From Haloarcula ordinaria (GTDB taxonomy: Archaea > Halobacteriota > Halobacteria > Halobacteriales > Haloarculaceae): a stretch of 64,000 nt of DNA. The notes under the pieces were generated by a model, which saw only the letters and a program-made list of their open reading frames with translations, was not told the origin of the DNA and ran no database searches. Below are positions 42,788-50,499 of this stretch, one piece after another (the stretch's first letter is position 1; each line of letters begins with the position of its first letter). The stretch spans positions 124,001-188,000 of the forward strand of contig NZ_CP119790.1 in the NCBI RefSeq assembly GCF_029338275.1. Reading direction: 5' to 3'. A program made the translations under genes and the position numbers.

Positions 42788-43633
42788 ATGCTGACCTATA
42801 CCGTGTACAGCGAGGCGGGCGGTGTGGGCAAGACCACACTCGCCGCCAACCTAGCGGTGGCAGATGCCCGAGCCGGAAACGACGTACTCACGATAGATAT
42901 GGATCCCCAGGAGGGGAGCCTCTCGTATCTCTTCGACGTCGCGGGGTCGCGAACGGACTCGAACTCCGACAGTCTGGTTCGTCACCTGGTCGAGCGGCCA
43001 CGCGGTCCGTTCGAGAACCTGATTGAGGAGTCAGAGGGCGTCGATATCGTCCCGGCACACAATTCGCTCGAGGTACTCTCGAAGCACCTGCGTCGTCGTG
43101 AAGAAGAAGCAGCAGATTTCGGTGAGAACTGGAACCCGAACGTCCAGCTGCTCCGGGTATTGAAGGATGCGGACATCCCGTCGAACTACGACACGGTCAT
43201 CATCGACCCCCCTGCAACGGCAGACGTCAAGCTCTACAACGCGATTCACTCCACGCGGAACTTGGTCATTCCATTCGAGCCGAGTGGAAAGGGACAACAG
43301 TCCGTAACTGGGCTCGCAGACCTCGTCGACGGGCTCGAAGAGACGCTCGGTATCAACGTTGGTGTGCTGGCTGCCGTTCCGAACCGCTTCAAAGGGACCA
43401 ACGACCAGGAGGAGATGCTGTCCCGTCTCGAAGAGTCCGGGTACGATATCCCGGTTGTATTGAGAGACCGGTCCTCACTTCTCGAAGGATGCTGGCGAAA
43501 GCAGTGCTCTGCGTTCCGGTACGTCGAAGAGCATCGAACGCGGGAGCGCGACTACGAACTCGAGACGCTCGAGCAATTCGAAACACTCGCACAGCAGCTA
43601 CACACGGTCACGGAGACGGAGGTCACAGCATGA
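42788..43633 (+). CDS. ParA-family partition ATPase
   Basis: The 281-residue protein has the deviant Walker A 'SEAGGVGKTTLAANLAVADA', switch I 'LTIDMDPQEGSLSYLF', and Walker B-like 'YDTVIIDPPATADVKLYNAI', all typical of ParA/Soj proteins. The remainder ('VPFEPSGKGQQSVTGLADLVDGLEETLG', 'AAVPNRFKGTNDQEEM') matches the family. It would drive DNA partition by ATP-dependent binding to nucleoid DNA. It overlaps the next small gene by 4 bases (ATGA), the usual arrangement for a ParA with its partner. It sits between origin-type repeats 7 and 8. Confidence 0.9.
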   Translation: MLTYTVYSEAGGVGKTTLAANLAVADARAGNDVLTIDMDPQEGSLSYLFDVAGSRTDSNSDSLVRHLVERPRGPFENLIEESEGVDIVPAHNSLEVLSKHLRRREEEAADFGENWNPNVQLLRVLKDADIPSNYDTVIIDPPATADVKLYNAIHSTRNLVIPFEPSGKGQQSVTGLADLVDGLEETLGINVGVLAAVPNRFKGTNDQEEMLSRLEESGYDIPVVLRDRSSLLEGCWRKQCSAFRYVEEHRTRERDYELETLEQFETLAQQLHTVTETEVTA

Positions 43634-44013
43634 AATCTGGCACTGGGGACGACCCCTTCGCAGAGACCGACGATACAGCAGACGAATCGACGACAGAGAA
43701 CGACCATAGCACCCCACGGCTCGAAACTGAGAGCGATCTCGAAGACACCGTGGCCGGGTCGGAGGCGTCAAGCGGCCAAACGATACCGTACAAGTTCCGT
43801 CGGAGTTCGGTTAAGGAGGACCGGAAACAGCGACCGATCTTCCTCAGGCCACATATCGAAGAGCGTGAATCAGCGTTCCTCCGAACGCTAGAGGACGAAT
43901 TGGGAGAGGACGTCTACAAAACCGATGCACTCGAAGCGGCACTCGTCGTTGCTATGGACAATCCAGACCTCGTCGTGGACGAGCTTCGCGAGTGGGGGTA
44001 CGACTGGGACTAG
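43630..44013 (+). CDS. small acidic partner of the ParA-like protein
   Basis: The ATG at 43630 overlaps the parA-like stop and gives 127 residues. The first 65 are disordered and strongly acidic (DDPFAETDDTADESTTEND). The C-terminal part 'RPIFLRPHIEERESAFLRTLEDELGEDVYKTDALEAALVVAMDNPDLVVDELREWGYD' is probably a helical DNA-binding or dimerisation domain. I do not see a ParB-type HTH. Position and coupling suggest it plays the ParB/adaptor part of the partition system. Confidence 0.75.
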   Translation: MKSGTGDDPFAETDDTADESTTENDHSTPRLETESDLEDTVAGSEASSGQTIPYKFRRSSVKEDRKQRPIFLRPHIEERESAFLRTLEDELGEDVYKTDALEAALVVAMDNPDLVVDELREWGYDWD

Positions 44014-44075
44014 AACAGCTCCCTACTGAGAACTATTTGCTATCGAACACTAACTCCTCTCTTGGCTGCACCGAC

Positions 44076-44093
44076 ACACCCCTATCGATATGG
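44076..44093 (+). repeat. origin-type repeat copy 8 (degenerate)
   Basis: ACACCCCTATCGATATGG keeps the CTATCGAT core but has lost the terminal GTGT. Confidence 0.5.
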
Positions 44094-44243
44094 TCCTATC
44101 GAGAAATACCCTACAGAGCCCCTCAAACAATATTTTGCAGAAGAATGAGAGTAGGAACTGGACATATCGATACTGGTTGAGAAAACACCACTGCTGTCAT
44201 ACTGCAATACTTTCGGTGTGTGAATCTCCATACAGGGGCCACC

Positions 44244-44263
44244 ACACCCCTCTATCGATGTGT
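44244..44263 (+). repeat. origin-type repeat copy 9 (CC variant)
   Basis: ACACCCCTCTATCGATGTGT, identical to copy 6. It marks the right end of the module; no further copies were found in the window. Confidence 0.75.
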
Positions 44264-44350
44264 TCCTGAGAGTTGTTCTCAGGCATTTCGCGGCGCTAGA
44301 AACCTACCGGCATGTTGCCAGAAGAGAGGTGACACGAACAACGGATGCAG

Positions 44351-44735
44351 TTACCGCAGAGTCAGTTCGTCTGTTTCTCGGCTGTCGAAGGTGAGTATCT
44401 CTGTACCGGCCCGGATGTGATGAAGTGAACATGGGTCTGGTTGGTCATTCCGGAGTTTCCCTCGCACGCGCGATACCGAATCCGCTCTCGACGACTGCCT
44501 TGCGCGTCATCTCACGATCGGGTTCGACCTCCAGAGGCGAATTGCATGCTTTCGCTACTTCCTCCGACGTACCATCCTCGAAGAATCCGATCTCGACAGT
44601 GTCGGACGCATTTATTTGGTTGAAGCCGGTCAAGTCGACGTTTCCACCACTAGACTGGAGTCACGGACAGCCCGTGAGGGTACTGGCTGGTGTGACACCG
44701 AGTGTCCCGAGAACGGCTCGTCGGCAGGGCATCAT
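44351..44735 (-). pseudogene. broken small lipoprotein gene
   Basis: Read on the minus strand, ATGs at 44730-44735 open a twin-arginine lipoprotein signal (MMPCRRAVLGTLG...TGCP), and the next codon is TGA. Without a frame change the sequence continues into a coherent acidic protein (SGGNVDLTGFNQINASDTVE, then VAKACNSPLEVEPDREMTRK). After 'RARETPE' a second stop occurs, while the adjacent frame continues 'NDQPDPCSLHH' to 'TEILTFDSRETDELTLR' and stops at 44351. A nonsense mutation plus a frameshift therefore explain one former gene of roughly 125 residues. No family is recognised. Confidence 0.65.
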
Positions 44736-44883
44736 TCCAATGCGAAAGTATTCCTGGTAAGCTTTCTTCGAAAGTCCTCCTCGCTGAGTCACGCGCACTC
44801 CGTATCACGCATCTCGGTTCTACCGAAATCTGAGCCGGTGGTTGTGGCCGCTTTGCATACAGCGCGTGAAGCGACTGGACTGG

Positions 44884-45765
44884 TTAGAACACCCCAATAA
44901 CGAAACCGACTCCCATGACGATGAGAACAGTCGCGGAGAACGCGGGAAGATACGGGGTGTACTGCTCAACCGTCTCCTCGTAGTGTTCGTATCCCGCGAT
45001 GAGCAGCATCGTCAGCCCCACGATACCGGCGATGACAGTCAGCGCGTAGGCGCTCATCAACTCCAGACAATAGGTCGACCCAGCACACAATGCGATAATC
45101 TCAAACTCCTCCTCATGCGCGAATCCGAGCAGGAACGCGAACCATGCGATGCCGAGGAGTCCTCGCTCGGTCGCTTCGTCGAGACGCCCATGTGAGTGGG
45201 AGTGGCCCCCGATGAGCGGAACGTACCTCTTCAGTCGTGCGAGGAGTCCAGTGCTGTGGTCGTGGCTGTGGTCGTGCGTGTGCTCTTGAAGACCGTGATC
45301 GTGGCCGTCCCCGTGGCTGTGGTGGCCCACGTCGCTCAGCACGCTCTCGTGGGGCGCTGCATCGCTGTGACTGTGGTCACCGTGGTCGTAACTGGCCTCG
45401 TGCCCGTGTCTGGAGTGCGAGTGGCTGTTGCGGTACTCTCGGATGCCAAGTAGGATGAGTAGGAGCCCGGCGACGACGCTCACCGGCCCGCCGAGGAACA
45501 CGCCACTCCCCAGCTCGATCGGCTCGTTAACTTGTGTGAGGCTGAAGTAACGCTTCGCGTAGAAGAACACCGCGACCATGGCGATACTGCTGATGAGGTG
45601 GCCGATGCCCAGGATGAAGCTCGCGGCGAACCCGTAGAGCCACTTGTTCGTCTGGTCGAGGGCGTACGACGCCGCGACCGGCCAGCCGTGCCCCGGCTCG
45701 ATACCGTGGATGGCTCCGAGAGCGACCGCCCCGACGAACAAGCCCAGTGCTTCTGTGTGTAACAT
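44884..45765 (-). CDS. nickel/cobalt transporter (RcnA/NiCoT-like) with histidine-rich loop
   Basis: The 293-residue membrane protein has about six helices. Helix 1 carries 'LGAIHGIEPGHGWPV' (His 20 to His 26), matching the HxxxPGH-type motif of RcnA and related nickel/cobalt exporters. A cytoplasmic loop at residues 114-193 has over 25 histidines in HSHS/HDH repeats, typical of metal-sensing loops. The second half has 'WFAFLLGFAHEEEFEIIALCAG', another conserved metal-path motif. Export or import of Ni/Co/other divalent ions cannot be separated from sequence alone. Its flanks are a broken lipoprotein gene and a short possible ORF. Confidence 0.85.
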   Translation of the reverse strand: MLHTEALGLFVGAVALGAIHGIEPGHGWPVAASYALDQTNKWLYGFAASFILGIGHLISSIAMVAVFFYAKRYFSLTQVNEPIELGSGVFLGGPVSVVAGLLLILLGIREYRNSHSHSRHGHEASYDHGDHSHSDAAPHESVLSDVGHHSHGDGHDHGLQEHTHDHSHDHSTGLLARLKRYVPLIGGHSHSHGRLDEATERGLLGIAWFAFLLGFAHEEEFEIIALCAGSTYCLELMSAYALTVIAGIVGLTMLLIAGYEHYEETVEQYTPYLPAFSATVLIVMGVGFVIGVF

Positions 45766-45903
45766 CTACTGTTCGATCGTCGGTCGACGGCATGCAAAAC
45801 GGTTGTTAATACGTAACTCGGGCACACATCATACTGGTGGCTCTTGGTCGCCAGCGCCTCCTCGGCGATCAGCAGATGAATCCGTGCGTCGTGATGGCTA
45901 TCG

Positions 45904-46074
45904 GTGGGTGGGTACTCCTTAGCCGGTATCGAACCCCATCTGAACGCCCGGATTGAGGACGTCATCGACGACGGTTTCGCGGGCGATGGACTGTGGCGCA
46001 TTCAGTACTCTGTGCTACAGACGAAAATCGAACACTGGTCGTATTGCATTGCTCGACCGCGAACAGTCTGTTGA
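45904..46074 (+). CDS. possible 56-residue gene or gene fragment
   Basis: From a GTG at 45904 the frame reads VGGYSLAGIEPHLN, then ARIEDVIDDGFAGDGLWRIQ and YSVLQTKIEHWSYCIARPRTVC, with strong haloarchaeal codon bias and an acidic helix. There is a TGA directly upstream and no good start context, so it may be the remaining piece of a larger gene. It is divergent from the nickel/cobalt transporter. No family is recognised. Confidence 0.35.
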   Translation: MGGYSLAGIEPHLNARIEDVIDDGFAGDGLWRIQYSVLQTKIEHWSYCIARPRTVC

Positions 46075-46248
46075 GGCCGTGTTGCATAGAGCGCGCAAAT
46101 ATTGCACTGGTTGCCCTACGTGTGAGATGCATTCACAGAGCAAACATTCATCATACCTCCCAGCGAGTGTACCTCAGATGTATTTTCAGACTATCCCTAG
46201 GAATTCCGAAACGGGAGCCGCTAACCACCGCTCGGGTGGGGCCTAACC

Positions 46249-46860
46249 ATGGCAGAGAGAGTGGACCCGTACCGGCAACTTCGTTTCATCCTCGAAATCG
46301 ACGGCATCGTCAAAGCAGGGTTCAGCCACTGTCGGGTTCCGACCGCTTCGTCGGGCGTGATCACGTACCGGGAGGGGAACGAACTCCCGACACCACGGAA
46401 GCTTCCTGGTCTGAACGAGTACGGACCCCTGATTTTGGAGACAGGGATTACCGACAGTTCGATCGAACTGTACGAGTGGCGGACGCTCGTCGAGCAGGGG
46501 AAAATGGACGAGGCTCGTCGGGCCGCCGCAGTCGTCTTGCTAGATGCGACAGGCCAACCAGCAGCTCGCTGGAAGTTTCGGGAGGCGTGGCCGTCCCAGT
46601 ACGAAGGACCGCAGCTGTCCGCCGAAGCGGACGAGGTCGCTATCGAACGACTCGTCATCGTGAACGAAGGCTTTGGCAGAATCGCTTTTGCGGAATCCGA
46701 CGAGGAGAGTGAGGCGGACTCCGAACCTACTGGCGGGGTGGAGGCGGTTCCAACCGGGACACTTCCACGTGGCGTGGGCGTTCCTCAGGGAATCGACTCG
46801 CTGTTCGGCACGCGTCGACAGGAGAAGCAAGTGCGTGACAAGGAACAAGAGGAGACGTGA
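46249..46860 (+). CDS. contractile-tail tube protein (phage T4 gp19-like)
   Basis: The 203-residue product begins 'VDPYRQLRFILEIDGIVKAGFSHC' and continues with 'ITYREGNELPTPRKLPGLNEYGPLILETGITDSSIELYEW', 'VVLLDATGQPAARWKFREAWPSQYEGPQL' and 'VAIERLVIVNEGFGRI'. This is the full pattern of gp19-like tube proteins of contractile tails and extracellular injection systems. Such proteins stack as hexamer rings inside a sheath. A charged C-terminal tail of about 55 residues (SDEESEADSEPTGG...) is added. It overlaps the next tube gene by 4 bases (GTGA). No sheath, baseplate or ATPase genes are in the window. Confidence 0.82.
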   Translation: MAERVDPYRQLRFILEIDGIVKAGFSHCRVPTASSGVITYREGNELPTPRKLPGLNEYGPLILETGITDSSIELYEWRTLVEQGKMDEARRAAAVVLLDATGQPAARWKFREAWPSQYEGPQLSAEADEVAIERLVIVNEGFGRIAFAESDEESEADSEPTGGVEAVPTGTLPRGVGVPQGIDSLFGTRRQEKQVRDKEQEET

Positions 46861-47372
46861 ACGCTCGCGGCAGTGATCCCTATCGCGCCAATCACTTCTG
46901 TGTCTCCTGCAAAGCGCTTCCAGCGCTGGGATTCACCGAGGTCCGTGGGCTCTCGGTAGACGTCACAATTGCGACGGAGACCGCCTCGCGATCAGCGCAG
47001 GATGAGGCAACGAATGACCGCCGTCCAGTGGCCGCCTCGATGGCGGCGAGTACACCCGAGCAGCGGGAGACGGACTCGCCGAGACTTGAACTGTGCCGCG
47101 GTGTGACAGACGACCAGTCCCTCTGGACGTGGTTGCACGACTGGCTCGCCGGGACGGTCACCCCACAAGATGTGCGGATTTGCCTGCTCAACGACCGGGG
47201 AACGCCGGTTGCGGGCTGGAGCTGCCGGGCTGCGATTCCCGTGCGGTGGGTCGGACCGACGCTCATTGCAGACCGGCCATCCGTCGCGATGGAAACGCTC
47301 GAGCTTGCTCATCGCGGTATCGATCGGATTGCCGACCGCGAGATGTGTTGTGACGGGACCACGAACGACTAG
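46857..47372 (+). CDS. second contractile-tail tube protein (gp19-like)
   Basis: The GTG start overlaps the stop of the first tube gene. The 171-residue product starts 'SDPYRANHFCVSCKALPALGFTEVRGLSVDV' and ends with 'VRICLLNDRGTPVAGWSCRAAIPVRWVGPTL' and 'VAMETLELAHRGIDRI', the conserved C-terminal part of gp19-like proteins. A variable, low-conservation insert fills residues 40-85. Two unlike tube proteins in tandem are usual in injection-system loci, where one forms the tube and another sits at its end. Six cysteines are unusual for a haloarchaeal cytoplasmic protein. Confidence 0.78.
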   Translation: MNARGSDPYRANHFCVSCKALPALGFTEVRGLSVDVTIATETASRSAQDEATNDRRPVAASMAASTPEQRETDSPRLELCRGVTDDQSLWTWLHDWLAGTVTPQDVRICLLNDRGTPVAGWSCRAAIPVRWVGPTLIADRPSVAMETLELAHRGIDRIADREMCCDGTTND

Positions 47373-47883
47373 TCAGAAACGAACCGTAAGTCAGCGTGGC
47401 TGACTGTGAGAGCTACTACTGATCGTTGACGCCGCACGACTTACTGACTTGGTACCTCTGGCATCTGCCAACAGTGTTGCTGTAGACACTACTCCGTATC
47501 GGTCACGCCGTTACTGCTACCTATTGCGTGGTCGATGAAGGGGCTGCTGAATACAGAGTGGGCATGCACCACGTCGCACACGGAGAACCGGAGCTTTCTC
47601 ATGAGGATAGTCCAGTTGGCTCGAGCAGTTGCCTGACGTCCACGACGAATCGGAAATTAAAATATATGGCTTTGTTGAAATCCTCGGAAGTTGATACAAA
47701 CGGCGTCCTGAATATAGAGGGTGGATGCAGCATAGAGCTTTGTTTCGTCCAGCCCTTCTGCGACGAATCAACCCAACAGGATACGCCAGTTTCGGTGAAT
47801 ACAGTGTAAATCATCGAATAAAAGTGTGAACTTAAAAACATATATCACCCTATTTTAAATCAAGTGACAAACTAAAGTTTCAT
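47373..47883. other. IS-scarred non-coding gap
   Basis: No gene is supported. The stretch holds two copies of a CTGAATAYAGAG-containing element (47543-47568, 47703-47729) and an ATGGCTTTGTTGAAATCC segment (47666-47683) resembling an IS end. The 120 bases before 47884 are very AT-rich and probably carry the promoter of the next gene. Confidence 0.5.
47666..47729. repeat. IS-end-like element, copy A
   Basis: ATGGCTTTGTTGAAATCC followed about 25 bases later by CTGAATATAGAGGGTGG. The same pair of blocks, diverged, is present at 54047-54115, suggesting ends of one IS or MITE family. Confidence 0.4.
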
Positions 47884-49398
47884 ATGTTCAATCGAAACGA
47901 GTCCCGTAGACGCGACTTTCTCTATGGCCTCTCCGTTCTGGGAGCCACGTCGATAGCAGGTTGTTCTGACGTGACAAGCCAGCAGTTTGAGGCGACTGCC
48001 GTCACGTTGCCACCAGGTGAGCAAGAAGGGCTGTTGTTGAGTGAAACACTGCGGGATTCCACTAGTGTTTCTCGAACAGGGCCGAACGGCGATCTAGAGA
48101 TCACCGTCACCAGCCACTTCTCGTCTTACAGCAGGACGAAGGGCGTGTCTGAGTACGGCGTCATACGAACGGCACTTGGACAATACACCAAGGAACTGAA
48201 CCAGGGTCGACTCCAGGAGGGCGCAACGCTCACGTCGGGAATGAGGCTCACCTCAGGGAGTCTGCCTCTCGCTGTTTTCGAAATGGACGATGAGATCGAC
48301 CCGGCGGCGATTACGCTACTGGCGCCTGCAGGATTGCGAACGCACGATAGCGGCGTACCGATTTCGGTATTCAGCGGCGCTGCGCTCGAACGGGAGACAC
48401 TCACTCTCGGAGAGACCGAGGGAGTGAACGCGTTCGAAGTCCCAGGTCAAACCTTCTATCCGGGAAGTATGTGGCTGACTGACGAAGAATTGTATCCGGG
48501 GAGCATGTGGTACCCCGGGAGCATGTGGTACCCCGGGAGTATGTGGGTCGCAGAGACTGGATGGTACCCCGGTCGCACCTGGGTCCCTCGGTCACAGAAT
48601 GGGTCGTCTGGCTCTTCGGCCGAGGAGGAACCGACAACTGCGCCGACACTGGTATTAGTGCCCGAGGGCCAGTCGTTCGCCGACGTCTTCGGTAAGGGTC
48701 TCGACGCCGTCAGCGGACGCTCAGTCGAGCCAGGAGAAACGTTTGACACGAAAACCTTGACCGTTGCAAGCGTCGGTAATTCGCTTTTCAACTGGGAGTT
48801 CCCCGACGGATATGGCGTTCTCTTCGAAAACGGTCGACCCGCCGCGCTCGGCGGTGCCGTATTCGACCTAGCCGTACTCTCCACGCCATCCGCGTCTGTT
48901 GCTGGCGTCGAGGCGAACCCAGTCGTCTCGATGGATTCGAAGGAGTTGTTGACGGACGACACTATCGGAACGCTTCTCCGAGACGTGGGGATTTCTGATG
49001 CCGACGACGTCCGGTGGGTCGAGGGTCCAGGGCGACTCTCCCAAGATGGCTATCTCGCTCTCGACGATGAAATCGCAGCCAACGCACCCGAGTCATTCAC
49101 CCCGTCGGAGCCGACGATCTTCGACGAAAAGACGACGATCGAAACGTATGCAGGTGTCATCAGCGGCCAAGAAGGATCGTGGGCCGTCGGAGTTCACGTC
49201 GCACGTGCGACGCCAGACGACCACGTATTGGCTATCGGTATGCAGCGAGCACCGCTCGAATCTGCGGGCGGGATCACTGACGAGGGTGAAGAGGGACCCT
49301 CCAGACCATTCCCAATCATCAGCTGGAAGAACTGGTATCTCGACGCCCGGGCAATGATGGAGGTCGTCGTTCCACGTCTTACCGAACAAGATGACTGA
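47884..49398 (+). CDS. lipoprotein with tandem YPGSMW repeats
   Basis: The 504-residue protein has a twin-arginine signal (SRRRDFLYGLSVLG) and a lipobox ending at Cys 27. Residues 35-185 resemble DUF6517-like haloarchaeal lipoproteins ('FEATAVTLPPGEQEGLLLSE', 'ITVTSHFSSYSRTKGVSEYGV'), a tentative link. Residues 192-233 hold five hexads: YPGSMW four times (193-197, 205-209, 211-215, 217-221 for PGSMW) and YPGRTW once. A Ser/Glu linker follows, then a second domain of about 240 residues with no recognised family. It should be anchored outside the membrane. It follows the tube-protein pair in the same direction after a 511-base gap, and a small membrane-protein gene follows it. Confidence 0.8.
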   Translation: MFNRNESRRRDFLYGLSVLGATSIAGCSDVTSQQFEATAVTLPPGEQEGLLLSETLRDSTSVSRTGPNGDLEITVTSHFSSYSRTKGVSEYGVIRTALGQYTKELNQGRLQEGATLTSGMRLTSGSLPLAVFEMDDEIDPAAITLLAPAGLRTHDSGVPISVFSGAALERETLTLGETEGVNAFEVPGQTFYPGSMWLTDEELYPGSMWYPGSMWYPGSMWVAETGWYPGRTWVPRSQNGSSGSSAEEEPTTAPTLVLVPEGQSFADVFGKGLDAVSGRSVEPGETFDTKTLTVASVGNSLFNWEFPDGYGVLFENGRPAALGGAVFDLAVLSTPSASVAGVEANPVVSMDSKELLTDDTIGTLLRDVGISDADDVRWVEGPGRLSQDGYLALDDEIAANAPESFTPSEPTIFDEKTTIETYAGVISGQEGSWAVGVHVARATPDDHVLAIGMQRAPLESAGGITDEGEEGPSRPFPIISWKNWYLDARAMMEVVVPRLTEQDD

Positions 49399-49493
49399 CA
49401 AACTATGAACAGACCATCATTCCCGCCGATAGACGGTTCGAATAGTCTCGAGCGGGGAGAAACCGATGTCATCATCATGGGTTGTGGCTCGTA

Positions 49494-49832
49494 ATGCCCC
49501 GAAGCTGGCAGCTGGTTCTTCTGGGATTCCTTGCCCAATTAGGTGTTGGTGGTGTGATGCTCGGTTCCGAGATGGCTGGCACGCCGGAGAACACGAGTGC
49601 CATCATGCGCCTGTTTCTCGGAGGTGGCATTCTCGTCGTGACTGCAGCCGCGTTTCTCGTGACACTTCCTTCTATCTACCTGCTGTATCGCGGTTCGTAT
49701 CGGCTCATTGCAACCTCGATCGTAGTTGTTGTCGGAGCAGTGTTCCTTGTCGGCAGTGTCGCCTCTCCAATCGTCGCAATTCTGCCCGCGTTTCTGTTTA
49801 TCGGGGTCATCCTTTCGTGGCGCGAACGATGA
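49494..49832 (+). CDS. small four-helix membrane protein
   Basis: The ATG at 49494 gives 112 residues, nearly all in four hydrophobic segments (LVLLGFLAQLGVGGVMLG, LFLGGGILVVTAAAFLVTL, ATSIVVVVGAVFLVGSVAS, IVAILPAFLFIGVIL). No motif is visible. It lies 95 bases after the YPGSMW lipoprotein gene on the same strand and may share a transcript with it. Confidence 0.65.
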   Translation: MPRSWQLVLLGFLAQLGVGGVMLGSEMAGTPENTSAIMRLFLGGGILVVTAAAFLVTLPSIYLLYRGSYRLIATSIVVVVGAVFLVGSVASPIVAILPAFLFIGVILSWRER

Positions 49833-50125
49833 CCCAGCTTCCCAAGAGAGGGTGGCCAGAATACAGTATCCGACGAGGCGACCTTGGATAGATCAGGCAC
49901 CAGAATCTGTTGCTCTGGTCAATTACCCTACCCTATTCTACTTCGCTCAGTCTGACGACTTCGCTCGTTAAGGGTGGGGCTTGTCCATGAACTCGGCCTC
50001 GAACCCGTCTGTGTGAGCGACAAGAAACGAACGCCCCCCGAGCGCGGGTCGATTACGCTCAGGCCAGTGGGGCGGCCCGGTCGGCGAAACGGGTCACGAG
50101 CGCGTCGAAGGAGGCCCGCGAGGGG
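49833..50125. other. gap with mobile-element debris
   Basis: Nothing recognisable as a gene. It precedes, on the minus strand reading, the end of the broken transposase and probably includes further element debris. Confidence 0.35.
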
Positions 50126-50497
50126 TCACCGAGCTGTGAGGTGGACATCGAGAACCGCGAGTGACTCCACATCGGTCAAAGTCGTCACTGTCTGCGTCTG
50201 GACAGTACTCCCCGAGCGCTGGCGGTAGTGCGAGAAAGCTCGGCGCCGATCGAAGATCGTGCTGTCGAGAGCGGCGTGTCTAGACTGCGGGTGTTGCTGC
50301 GCATCTCAGCGCAACAACACCCGCTATACGCACATTTTCAGCCGACCGAACGGCCTGTAGATCGTGCTGTAGTCCGGAAGATCGTCCCGACCAAGATCGA
50401 GTACCTCACGGATATCGGCCATGTACTTCAGTCGATTCGGCGTCTCACGGTGGCCGTGGCCTTCTTCGAGCCGAAAACAGTGCAAGTCAAGAATGAG
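50126..50497 (-). pseudogene. degraded IS transposase (IS5-like haloarchaeal type)
   Basis: On the minus strand one frame reads through two internal stops: 'HRETPNRLKYMADIREVLDL', 'GRDDLPDYSTIYRPFGRLKM', then CV-stop-RVLLR-stop-DAQQHPQSRHAALDSTIF, then 'VTTLTDVESLAVLDVHLTAR' and a final stop. These blocks match, from memory, the N-terminal half of common haloarchaeal IS transposases. The catalytic C-terminal half is missing. The remnant begins 3 bases after the stop codon of the PKD protein gene on the same strand, so the insertion may define that gene's present end. Confidence 0.75.
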
Positions 50498-50499
50498 TC

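Noticed and set aside
39458..44263. Repeat array as a CRISPR
   Set aside because: Spacing is irregular, orientation is mixed, genes lie between copies, and no cas genes are present.
50287..50324. Strong 16-base hairpin as a terminator
   Set aside because: It lies within the transposase-derived reading frame (around RVLLR and AQQHP), so it is more likely inherited coding sequence, and no U-tract follows.
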